This document shows, piece after piece, positions 32,337 through 40,763 of a stretch of 64,000 bases of DNA (the stretch's first letter is position 1; every line of letters starts with the position of its first letter). The position numbers and the translations under genes are program-made. A model generated the notes under the pieces. That model was not told where the DNA came from and did not search any database. It saw only the letters and a program-made list of their open reading frames with translations. Origin of the DNA: Notamacropus eugenii (lineage: Eukaryota > Chordata > Mammalia > Diprotodontia > Macropodidae); the NCBI RefSeq assembly GCF_028372415.1, contig NC_092879.1:94584241-94648240 (forward strand), read 5' to 3'.

Positions 32337-32580
32337 GGCAGCCTCCAAACACATGTGAATATATGTATATACACATATACACATACGTGTATTTCTACAC
32401 ACAGAGATCTATAGATAAATCATAAAATTAGAGGCAAAGAGGAGTTCTCTCAAATCATATGTTAAGGGAAGGATTCCTGACCAGACATGGGTTAGAGATA
32501 ATTGTGAAAGATGAAATAGAGAATTTTGATTATTTAAAATTCAAAATTTTAATTTAATTTAATTTTAATTAAATTGAAAA
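32337..32580. repeat. AT/CA-rich low-complexity patches
   Basis: 32350-32405 is rich in TATACACATATACACATACG units; 32530-32580 is almost pure A/T (TTTAATTTAATTTAATTTTA). Nothing else is seen in between. Confidence 0.8.
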
Positions 32581-32679
32581 GAGAGACAGGATAGTACAAG
32601 GTCTCTTAAAACTTTTTCCACTGGCAGCTCCTTCAGCACTTCTTAAATTGTGGGTTGTAACCCCCAGAAGCACTAGATG

Positions 32680-32830
32680 ATGGATAGTGGGTGGTGAACT
32701 AGCCTCAGAGTTAGAAAGACTTTGGTTTCAAGTCTGTCTCTGATATATATTGACTATAAGACGCTGGTCAAGTCATTTAATTTCTCAGTGCCCCAGGCAG
32801 CTCTCTAAGAGTACAGTATGAAGATTGGGT
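32680..32830 (+). mobile_element. tRNA-derived SINE (type with AGTGCCCCAGGCAGCTC core)
   Basis: CCTCAGAGTTAGAAAGACTT, CTGGTCAAGTCATTTAATTT and CAGTGCCCCAGGCAGCTCTC then AAGATTGGGTGCCACG. A different family from the RTE- and MIR-tailed SINEs. Confidence 0.75.
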
Positions 32831-32879
32831 GCCACGAATTCTCTAAACCAACAATGTTGCAGGTTTGGTCCACAAATTA

Positions 32880-33510
32880 AATTAGAAAGCTTTTACGTGA
32901 ACAAGATTTGATACTAGAATAAAAATAAAAATGAAAAGTTAAGGAGAAATCTCTAATTAAAGTCTGATATCCAAAATACACAAAGAATTGACACTCATAT
33001 ACGAGACTAAGCTCTTTTCCCTAAAGGATGAGTGCTCAAAAGATATGAAAAATTTTCAAAAGAAGAAATGCAAATGTCATCAAAATTATAGAAAATACTC
33101 TTAATCACTACTAATAAGAAATACAAACAATTCTGAAATATCAACTTACACCCATCCAATTGTCAATGATAATAAAAGATGGAAATGGTGGGTTTTAAAG
33201 GGGCTACAAGAGAACAAGAGGGCACACTAATGCATTGTTGAAGGAGCTGTGAATTACTGCAACTGAAAAAAAACAGTTTAGAATTACGACAAAAATTATC
33301 AAGCTGAAAAAAATAAAAATAGTTTCTTTTTTAAATGCTCAAGTTGTTCATGTCCTCTGACGCAGCTATCCAGTATTGAGCATTTACCTCCAAGAAAGTC
33401 AAAAACAATTTCCATATATACAAAAATATCAGCAGTGAAATGAGTTGGTTAAAACTAGAAACAAAATCAATATCCCTTGATTGGGGAATGACTGAAGAGA
33501 CTACCATTTT
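32880..33510 (+). mobile_element. L1 ORF2 C-terminal fragment, sense
   Basis: AAGTCTGATATCCAAAATAC, AGAAGAAATGCAAATGTCAT, CTAATGCATTGTTGAAGGAG and GATTGGGGAATGACTGAAGA keep the L1 ORF2 order with gaps. The frame is destroyed. Confidence 0.85.
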
Positions 33511-33553
33511 TAACGTAATTTTGTATAGTGCTTGGCAAATAATAAGGAGCCAA

Positions 33554-33804
33554 ATTGTTGTTGAGTGGTTTCAGTTGTTTCCAACTCTCTGTGACCCCAT
33601 TTGGGGTTTTCTTGGCAAAGATCCTAGAATGTGTTGGCCATCTCCTTCTCTAGCTTATTTTACCAATAAAGAACTGAGGCAAACAGGGTTCAGTGACTTG
33701 CCCAGGATCACGCAGTTAGTAAGCCTCTGAGGCCAGATTTGAACTCAAGAAGATGACGACTTCATGCCTGGCACTCTGTCCACTGCAGAGCCATCTAGCT
33801 GTCC
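33554..33804 (-). mobile_element. tRNA-derived SINE with RTE-type tail, antisense, with TSD
   Basis: Tail at left (TTGTTGTTGAGTGGTTTCAG, CTCTGTGACCCCATTTGGGG), head at right (GCAGAGCCATCTAGCTGTCC). It is flanked by identical 10-bp repeats AAGGAGCCAA at 33544-33553 and 33805-33814, so it is a complete insertion. Confidence 0.93.
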
Positions 33805-33814
33805 AAGGAGCCAA

Positions 33815-34865
33815 GAAAAAAACAGAGCATAAATTAAAAGAATACTAGAGGGCAACAGAAATTCAGTTGGATTCCTGATCAATATCATTTCCCAATGACT
33901 AATGTTGAAACACTTTCTTCTTCCCACAGAGAGATGATGGAAAGGAAATAGGCAAGGAAAGCAGAGCTAAAACAATATGCCTGATGACTACAGTAGCATA
34001 TGAAAACAATCCTAGAAGGAAACAGAAATCAGATCATGTGTCACAATCAGTACTGATTCCAGACAAGTAAGATTGGAAGATGCTTCGTCTTTGCAACGAG
34101 GCAATAGACCAGAGGTCAGGAAGGTTTCCTCTTCTGTCACTTGTGATGACTGCCATGAAAGATTTTGCTTAATTATATTTTTGTTGGGAACCGATTGCAG
34201 TGTAGAGGCATTAATGAAACGTTGAAAAAGAATGTCACATTCACCTCACAACTGTTTTCCCAAGAACAGAGGGGCCTTCATAACACAAGGAGGAGCGAAA
34301 GAAAATGAAAGGAGACTGGGAGAGATGCTAAGTTTTTAGAAAGTTTGAGCAAGAGCTGAATGAAGAGTCCCCGCCAGGAGCAAAGCAATCCTGACTTGAA
34401 CAAAGAGAGAACAAGAAACTGTTCATTGATTCTCTTCCCTGTGGAGTAGAGCATCTGTAGGAAGCCAGCAGATGGCATGGAGTGGGGAAGAGGAGTGAAG
34501 GGCTGAGATGCCCAAGGAATACAAATCAGTCACTTTTATGGCAGCCTTGCTGGGAGTTTGATTGGAATGGCAGACGGCTAGTGTTTTTTCGCATGTGTTT
34601 GATATCTTTCTTTGGGGAACCAATTTGTTTGGAAATTTTACCTTGGACATTAAGATAATACACAGAGCTCCAGGCTCTCAGTGGGGCTTTGGGGCCTAGC
34701 CTTGTAATGAGGTCAGCCAGAGTTCTCAGTTTCTCTGCTTACTAGAAGGCGGAATAAGTAGCCTGGACCTTCAGCTCAACTGAAGCAAACACAGAAAAGG
34801 CATCTTCCTTCAGCCACTCACTCCATCACTAGGTCTTAATAAAACAGAGCAAAAGGACTTCAAGA
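33815..34865. other. unassigned noncoding DNA, possibly with old L1 3' sequence at the left
   Basis: 33830-33960 (GCAACAGAAATTCAGTTGGA; CAGAGAGATGATGGAAAGGA) vaguely resembles L1 3' untranslated text. The rest is not recognised. Confidence 0.4.
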
Positions 34866-35277
34866 AGCATTGATTTAAGTGCCTAACGTGTGCCAGGCAG
34901 TGTTCTAGAATTCATGAACTTTAGGTGGACTGATTGCCCTGCCAGCAGAGAAAGATGGGGGTCGGTGCCTTCTCGAACCTCACCAAGGCTGCACAAGGCA
35001 ATGAGGCTGGAGAGACAAAATGAACTAGCCCTTGCCCTGACATTCAATTATTACTTCCTGTACTCTTCCCTCCAGGGCCTCACTCAGCAACCCAGTGGAA
35101 ATTAGGCCCCTCTGCCTGGCTCCCCCCACCTCAGATCCATCTCACTGGGAGCCAGGCCACCAAAACATTTCCTGTGTTCTCTTCTCCTCTGGCCCCCTCA
35201 CTCCTGTTTCAAACATCGTCGCTCCTTGAGGGCAGGGACTGGCTGCCTTACCTGCATTCAGATCCACATAGTAACAA
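34866..35277. mobile_element. L2 pieces in both orientations
   Basis: 34870-34915 (AAGTGCCTAACGTGTGCCAG) is an antisense L2 terminus. 35165-35277 (CTTGAGGGCAGGGACTGGCT) is a sense L2 3' end and is the target of the HAL1 insertion that follows. The text between is CT-rich and unassigned. Confidence 0.6.
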
Positions 35278-35294
35278 AGTCCTACCTATTTATT
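35278..35294. repeat. 17-bp target-site duplication, left copy (HAL1 copy 2)
   Basis: AGTCCTACCTATTTATT, repeated perfectly at 38074-38090. Confidence 0.95.
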
Positions 35295-36137
35295 TATGTA
35301 TTTATTTTTTAATTAAATTTTATTTTTTTTATTATTTTTTTTTAATTTTTTTATTTAACTTTTAACATTAATTTTCACAAAATTTTGGGCTCCAAATTTT
35401 CTTCCCTTTTGTCCCCTCCCCCCACCCCAAAACTCCAAGCATTCTAATTGCCCCTGTCTGCCAATCTGCCCTCTCTTCTATCATCCCTCTCTGCCCTTGT
35501 CTCCATCTATACCCCTTTACCTGTATTTCTTATTTCCTAGTGGCAAGAACAGTACTCGACAGTTGTTCCTAAAACTTTGAGTTCCAACTTCTCTTCCTCC
35601 CTCCCTCCCCACCCCTTCCCTTTGGAAGGCAAGCTCTTCAATATAGGCCATATCTGTGTAGTTTTGCAAATGACTTCCATAATAGTCGTGTTGTGTAAGA
35701 ACTAATTATATTTCCCTCCATCCTATCCTGTCCCCCATTACTTCTGTTCTCTCTTTTGATCCTGTCCCTCCCCATGAGTGTTGACCTCAAATTGCCCCCT
35801 CCTCCCCATGCTCTCCCTTCCATCATCCCTCCCACCCTGCTTATCCCCTTATCTGCCACTTTCCTGTATTGTAAGATAGGTTTTCATACCAAAATGAGTG
35901 TGCATTTTATTCCTTCCTTTAGTGGAATGTGATGAGAGTAAACTTCATGTTTTTCTCCCCCCTCCCCTCTTTATCCCTCCACTAATAAGTCTTTTGCTTG
36001 CCTCTTTTATGAGAGATAATTTGCCCCATTCCATTTCTCCCTTTCTCCTCCCAATATATTTCTCTCTCACTGCTTGATTTAATTTTTTTAAGATATGATC
36101 CCATCCTCTTCAATTCACTCTGTGCACTCTGTCTCTA

Positions 36138-36176
36138 TGTGTGTGTGAGTGTGTGTGTGCATGTGTGTGTGTGTGT
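36138..36176. repeat. interrupted (TG)n inside HAL1 copy 2
   Basis: ATGTGTGTGTGAGTGTGTGT and GCATGTGTGTGTGTGTGT. It is the antisense counterpart of the (CA)17 tract in copy 1. Confidence 0.93.
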
Positions 36177-36312
36177 AATCCCACCCAGTACCCAGATATT
36201 GAATAGTTTCAAGAGTTACAAATATTGTCTTTCCATGTAGGAATGCAAGCAGTTCAACTTTAGTAAAGTCCCTTATGACTTCTCTTTGCTGTTTACCTTT
36301 TCATGGTTCTCT

Positions 36313-37400
36313 TCATTCTTGTGTTTGAAAGTCAAATTTTCTTTTCAGCTCTGGTCTTTTCATCAAGAATGCTTGAAAGTCCTCTATTTCATTGAAAGAC
36401 CAATTTTTCCCCTGAAGTATTATACTCAGTTTTGCTGGGTAGGTGATTCTTGGTTTTAGTCCTAGTTCCTTTGACTTCTGGAATATCCTATTCCACGCCC
36501 TTCGATCCCTTAATGTGGAAGCTGCTAGATCTTGTGTTATCCTGATTGCATTTCCACAATACTTGAATTGTTTCTTTCTAGCTGCTTGCAATATATTCTC
36601 CTTGACCTGGGAACTCTGGAATTTGGCCACAATGTTCCTAGGAGTTTCTCTTTTTGGATCTCTTTCAGGCGGTGTTCTGTGGATTCCTTGAAGACTTATT
36701 TTGCCCTCTGGTTCTAGAATCTCAGGGCAGTTTTCCTTGATAATTTCATGAAAGGTGATGTCTAGGCTCTTTTTTGATCATGGCTTTCAGGTAGGCTCAT
36801 AATTTTTAAATTGTCTCTCCTGGATCTATTCTCCAGGTCAGTTGTTTTTCCAAAGAGATATTTCACTTTATCTTCCATTTTTTCATTCTTTTGGTTTTGT
36901 TTTGTGATTTCTTGGTTTCTCATAAAGTCATTAGCCTCCATCTCTTCCATTCTAATTTTTAAAGAACTCTTTTCTTCAGTGAGCTTTTGAATCTCCTTTT
37001 CCATTTGGCTAATTCTGCTTTTGAAAGCATTCTTCTCCTCATTGGCTTTTTGAACCTCTTTTGCCAATTGAGTTAGCCTATTTGTCAAGGTGTTATTTTC
37101 TTCAGCATTTTTTGGGGTCTCCTTTAGCAGGATGTTTACTTGTTTTTCATGCTTTGCTTGCATGTCACTCAATTCTCTTCGCAGGTTTTCCTTCACCTTT
37201 CTAACTTGATTTTCAAAATCCTTTTTGAGCTCTTCCATTGCCTGAGCCCATTGAGTGGGCTGGGATACAGAAGCCTTGACTTCTGCATTTTTCCCTGATG
37301 GTAAGCATTGTTCTTCCTCATCAGAAAGGAAGGGAGGAAATGCCTGTTCACCAAGAAAGTAACCTTCTGTAGTCTTATTTTTTTTCCCTTTTCTGGGCAT
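36313..37400 (-). pseudogene. LINE-1-type ORF1 gene of HAL1 copy 2, nearly intact, frameshifted
   Basis: The start at 37400 gives MPRKGKKNKTTEGYF, then a long coiled coil (about residues 60-165; EELKKDFENQVRKVKENL, LTQLAKEVQKANEEKNAFKS), then the start of the RNA-recognition part (DLENRSRRDNLKIMSLPES). A stop follows after HDQKRA at 36765. The site is an A-run (CAAAAAAG in sense) where loss of one A would explain the frame change. The rest of the protein is readable in another frame to 36313, with SQVKENILQAARKKQ and PRITYPAKLSI, the conserved C-terminal domain. ORF1p binds element RNA as a trimer. One main lesion implies a fairly young copy. Confidence 0.9.
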
Positions 37401-38073
37401 TTTCCCAGCCAGTGACTTGACTTCTGAGTGTCCTCTCCACCCCCACCTCGCCTCCGGATCCTCCCAGCCAGCACTTGGGGTCTGAGATTCAAATGCTGCT
37501 CCCCAGCCTCAGGGCTTTGGGCAGGGGCAGGGCTGCTGTTCAGTGTGAGATTAAGTTCAGGTGCTCAAGTCAGGGCAGGGCCGCCTCACAGGCTCCGTTC
37601 CCTCAGGGAGTTTATGCAGAGACCTTCAACAATGGATCCAAGCTCCTGCCTGCTTGGGGAGCCCTGGTCTGCTCCCGCCTCCGCTGCTGCCTCCCGAGGG
37701 GGCCTGAGTTATGGGGGCACCCCACTCCCCTCTCGACCCACCAAAGAGACCCTCTCACCAACCCTTGCCACCTGTGGGTGGAGGGACCTGCGTGGCTGCT
37801 GGAAATTCCATCCCTGAAGCCTGGTCGGATCCGCTCCTTTCAGCGCTGCACCACCGAGGCAAGGTTGGGCTCTGCTCTGGGTCTGGGGTGAGAGGGACCT
37901 TTTGCGAGAGGTTTTCAGGCTCTCTGGAGCAGAAATCTCGTCCGGTCCGTTCTGTGGCTTCTGCTGCTCCAGAATTCGCCCGTGGTTCTTTTTGTTACAG
38001 GTATTTTATGGGCAGTGGGTTCGGAGGTAACATATGTGCATCTTTCTAGTCTGCCATCTTGGCTCCGCCCCTC
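37401..38073 (-). promoter_or_regulatory. GC-rich 5' untranslated/promoter region of HAL1 copy 2
   Basis: About 670 bp, GC-rich with scattered CpG. On the plus strand GCCATCTTGG (38053-38062) is a YY1 site on the minus strand, 12 bases from the element end at 38073. The outer end reads GGGGCGGAGCCAAGATGGC on the minus strand, much like the human L1 5' end, where YY1 positions transcription start. The promoter role is inferred from that likeness. Confidence 0.7.
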
Positions 38074-38090
38074 AGTCCTACCTATTTATT

Positions 38091-38585
38091 AGAGGGAAAT
38101 AGCATGTCCAGAAGGAAGTAAACACAAAACATGCAAAGTAGTTGGGAAGAGAGTGCTGTCAATGGAGGGCGAATGGGAAGGAGGGAAACCAAACTCCCTC
38201 CACTATTGCAGGAAAGACAGTATCAAGGAGACAGAGCCTTGGATGGAAGCATGAGTGCCAGGGTATGGAAGGGTAGAAGGTGAGAATCCAGGCATGGGGC
38301 AGAGCCTGTGCAAAGACACAAAGTGGGAAATGGAAGGGCATGTATGTCATGGCTAGTTTGACTAAACAGAGTGCAGGAGAACAAGTCATAGGAATCTGTC
38401 TGGAGAGAGTCTAGAGTCCAATGGTCAACATCTCTAAATGCCAACCAGAGGAGTTTATAATGCATTTTAGAGCAATAGGGAACTAGAGAAACTTCTGGAG
38501 CAAGAAAGCAATGTGGTCAGAGCTGTGGCTTTGGAAAGGTCATTTTGGCAGTTTGTGGAGAGTGGATTGGAGGGGAAGGCCCCAC
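38091..38585 (-). mobile_element. L2 LINE, antisense, 3' third of ORF2
   Basis: From about 38130: AGAATCCAGGCATGGGGCAG, GTGCAAAGACACAAAGTGGG, CTAGTTTGACTAAACAGAGT, GGCTTTGGAAAGGTCATTTT and GGAGAGTGGATTGGAGGGGA are collinear with antisense L2. Confidence 0.8.
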
Positions 38586-38691
38586 AAGTCTTTTCTTTCT
38601 TTAACTGTCACTTTTTCACGTTGTACACACATTGACTCATTTTGATCCCCATAATATAAAACCTGAGGTTTTTGTAGAGCCCTTTTATTAT

Positions 38692-38815
38692 CGATCAACA
38701 GGCATTTACGAAGCACCTACTGTGTTCCAGGCACTGTGATAGGCACTAGGGATATAAAGATAGCTATGAAACAGTTCCTGGCCTCAAGGAGCTCACAGTC
38801 ATGTACATGTACATG
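38692..38815 (-). mobile_element. L2 LINE 3' end, antisense
   Basis: ATCAACAGGCATTTACGAAG, CACCTACTGTGTTCCAGGCA and GGCCTCAAGGAGCTCACAGT. Confidence 0.9.
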
Positions 38816-38839
38816 TTTTATTAATGAAACACAAGCACT

Positions 38840-38935
38840 ATTTATCATCATGCCCATTTACAAATGAGGAAATGAGCTGAGGCTAAGAGACTGACCCAGG
38901 GTCACCCAGCTAGCATCCAAGGTGGCCTTTGCACC
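38840..38935 (-). mobile_element. MIR-type SINE fragment, antisense
   Basis: CATTTACAAATGAGGAAATG and GGGTCACCCAGCTAGCATCC. Core only. Confidence 0.7.
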
Positions 38936-40412
38936 AAGGTGTTCTTTGTTCATAATATCCTCCAGCATCTCATGTTCATCTTCTCCTCCTACCAAGTGAA
39001 GGTTCACGTGGACAAACTGGGATTCTAAAAGTACCCTAGTACCTAGAGGGGGGAAGTGAACCATCAGACAAGAATACTACTCATGTATTGATTCTATCCC
39101 TCAAGATCCTTTTCCTCATCATTTGTCGGGGCTGTTATGCCATGTTCCCATAAGTTTGAGCCTGTGTGCATGGTGTTGGGGCACCTAGCAAGCTCAAAAA
39201 CTGAAATAGTTATTAGAAAAAGTCTTGCTGTCTCTCTCCCCCTAAATATTTCAATCAAAGACCACACCATGTTTTATTGGATTAAACATTGTATACACAG
39301 CCAACTCAAGTTGCTTAGTGACTGTTTATAATGCAATGAATGAGGCTCAATGTATAAAGTGTCATCAATCAGCCAGCTGCTTGATTAAGGAGTCAGTGTG
39401 GGAGCTAGCATAACTCCCCGCCTTCCAGGATAAGCAGGAGCCACAAGGGGCCAGCGAGAGAGGGGAGGAAGGGGATGGAGCAGGGCTCTGTGGGATAGCA
39501 CAACTTTCCCTCTGGGAGGCTGAGTCTGGAAATGTGGGGAAGGAGACACAGCACAGAGTTCTCAGCTGGTGTTTTGGCTACATCTATGCTGTTCTTGTTA
39601 AAGGTCTCAGCCCTGGGGAGGCTGCTGGGAAAGCAACACCCCTCTCCTGTCTGCCTCTAAACCCCAGATGTTGTGACTGTTTAGGAGTAGGCAGGTAGAC
39701 CAAAGGGGTGGGGGACCTAGGGAATGAGCTGAGAGTGGCATGGGCTAACAGAGTACTCCAGAGCAAAAGTGGTGCTGGAGGTGGGGCTGGGGGAGCTTGT
39801 GCTCATTGCTGCTCTCAGAGGCCCCAAGCCCCCAAAAGTCACTCTTTCCTGGAGTTCCCCCAGGATGTCCAGCTGCCTCCAAGACAACCTGAAAAATAAC
39901 AGCTGGTGCAGGAGGTCATGGAAGTGGGAGGTCTGCCCTTCAGCCCCAAGTGGCAAGGCTGACCAAAGAGGTGGGACAAGAGCAAGAGCCCTGCCCAGTG
40001 GTGACATGAATCTACCCCCGACATTGAATCTGCCTCAAGATGGAATTTCACAGAGTGAAAAAGCATCTGTTGTCCAGCTCCATGGCCCCCTAACCCAAGG
40101 GTCCCCAAGCTGGAATATCCTTCCTGTGTCTCTGGGGTAGCTTGAGAGCAGAGCTTACAGAATGAGGCTGACCTTGGTCTTGTTTTTTTGTGGTTTTTTT
40201 TTTGGAAGGGGAAACAAAAGCTGAAGGAGAAGCTAAGGAAGAGTAAAGGTTGCCAACATCCCAGCACCGCAGCTGAGTGTGGGCTTCCTAGGGATGATCT
40301 CTGGACTAGCCTGCCACCTTGTCAGCTCGAGCCTGACTCTGTTCCAGCTTTAAAGATCCACCATTCACTTCCTCTGATCATCTGGCATAGAATTAGGCAG
40401 AGGTCCATTTTA
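38936..40412. other. unassigned noncoding DNA with a candidate conserved element (39237-39400)
   Basis: The largest repeat-poor interval of the middle part. Frames of up to 142 codons at 39717-40267 overlap each other on both strands and lack domains, so they are judged chance. Confidence 0.5.
39237..39400. promoter_or_regulatory. candidate conserved noncoding element
   Basis: AT-rich, with TTTTATTGGATTAAACATTG, AATGCAATGAATGAGG, CATCAATCAGCCAGC and CTTGATTAAGG. It has HNF/PBX/homeodomain-like cores and no repeat likeness. The call rests on composition only. Confidence 0.28.
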
Positions 40413-40659
40413 AGATTAATAGTCACTGGCATTTCTGTATCACTTTAAGGTTTGCAGGAACGCTTTACATATTACTTTATTTGATCCCTGTTAGAGAGGT
40501 GCTTTTTATCCCCATTTTCTAAATAAGGAAACAGCCTGAGAGGTGAAGTGATTGATTTACCCAGCATCACGTAACTAGTAAGGGTTTAAAGCAGAATTTG
40601 AATTCAGGTCTTCCTGACTTGGATCCAGTGCTCTGTGTGCCATAGTGCCACCTAGCAGA
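40413..40659 (-). mobile_element. MIR/CORE-type SINE, antisense, full length
   Basis: CACTTTAAGGTTTGCAGGAA, CTAAATAAGGAAACAGCCTG, AATTTGAATTCAGGTCTTCC and ATAGTGCCACCTAGCA give the full antisense order. Confidence 0.88.
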
Positions 40660-40660
40660 C

Positions 40661-40763
40661 ATTTTGGCACAGTGGTGCAGTGGATAGAAGCCTGGAGACA
40701 GGAAGACTCTTTGAGTTCAAATCTGGCCTCAGACAATTGCTATGTGACCATGGACAAGTCTCT
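40661..40763 (+). mobile_element. tRNA-RTE SINE, 5' half, split by HAL1 copy 3
   Basis: GGTGCAGTGGATAGAAGCCT, CTTTGAGTTCAAATCTGGCC and CTATGTGACCATGGACAAGT, then the HAL1 tail. The matching 3' half is at 43106-43235. Confidence 0.9.

Larger units (their letters stand above)
35295..38073 (-). mobile_element. HAL1-type half-L1 element, copy 2, full length (2.78 kb) with perfect TSD
   Basis: On the minus strand: 5' end at 38073 with a YY1-type CCAAGATGGC, a GC-rich 5' untranslated region of about 670 bp, ORF1 (37400 to about 36313), then directly the polypurine 3' tail with a TG/CA tract and a T-rich (A-rich in sense) end near 35300-35360. The perfect 17-bp TSD fixes both ends and shows L1-style insertion. 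The lack of ORF2 is original structure, since the TSD excludes 5' truncation and no deletion scar is seen. This is the best-preserved member in the window and the reference for the others. Confidence 0.93.

Noticed and set aside
37428..38049. Plus-strand frames of 110-140 codons opposite the HAL1 5' region
   Set aside because: GC-rich untranslated sequence has few stops; the coding strand of the element is the minus strand.
39441..39455. CTCF site CCACAAGGGGCCAGC
   Set aside because: Two mismatches at informative positions of the core; kept only as a side remark.
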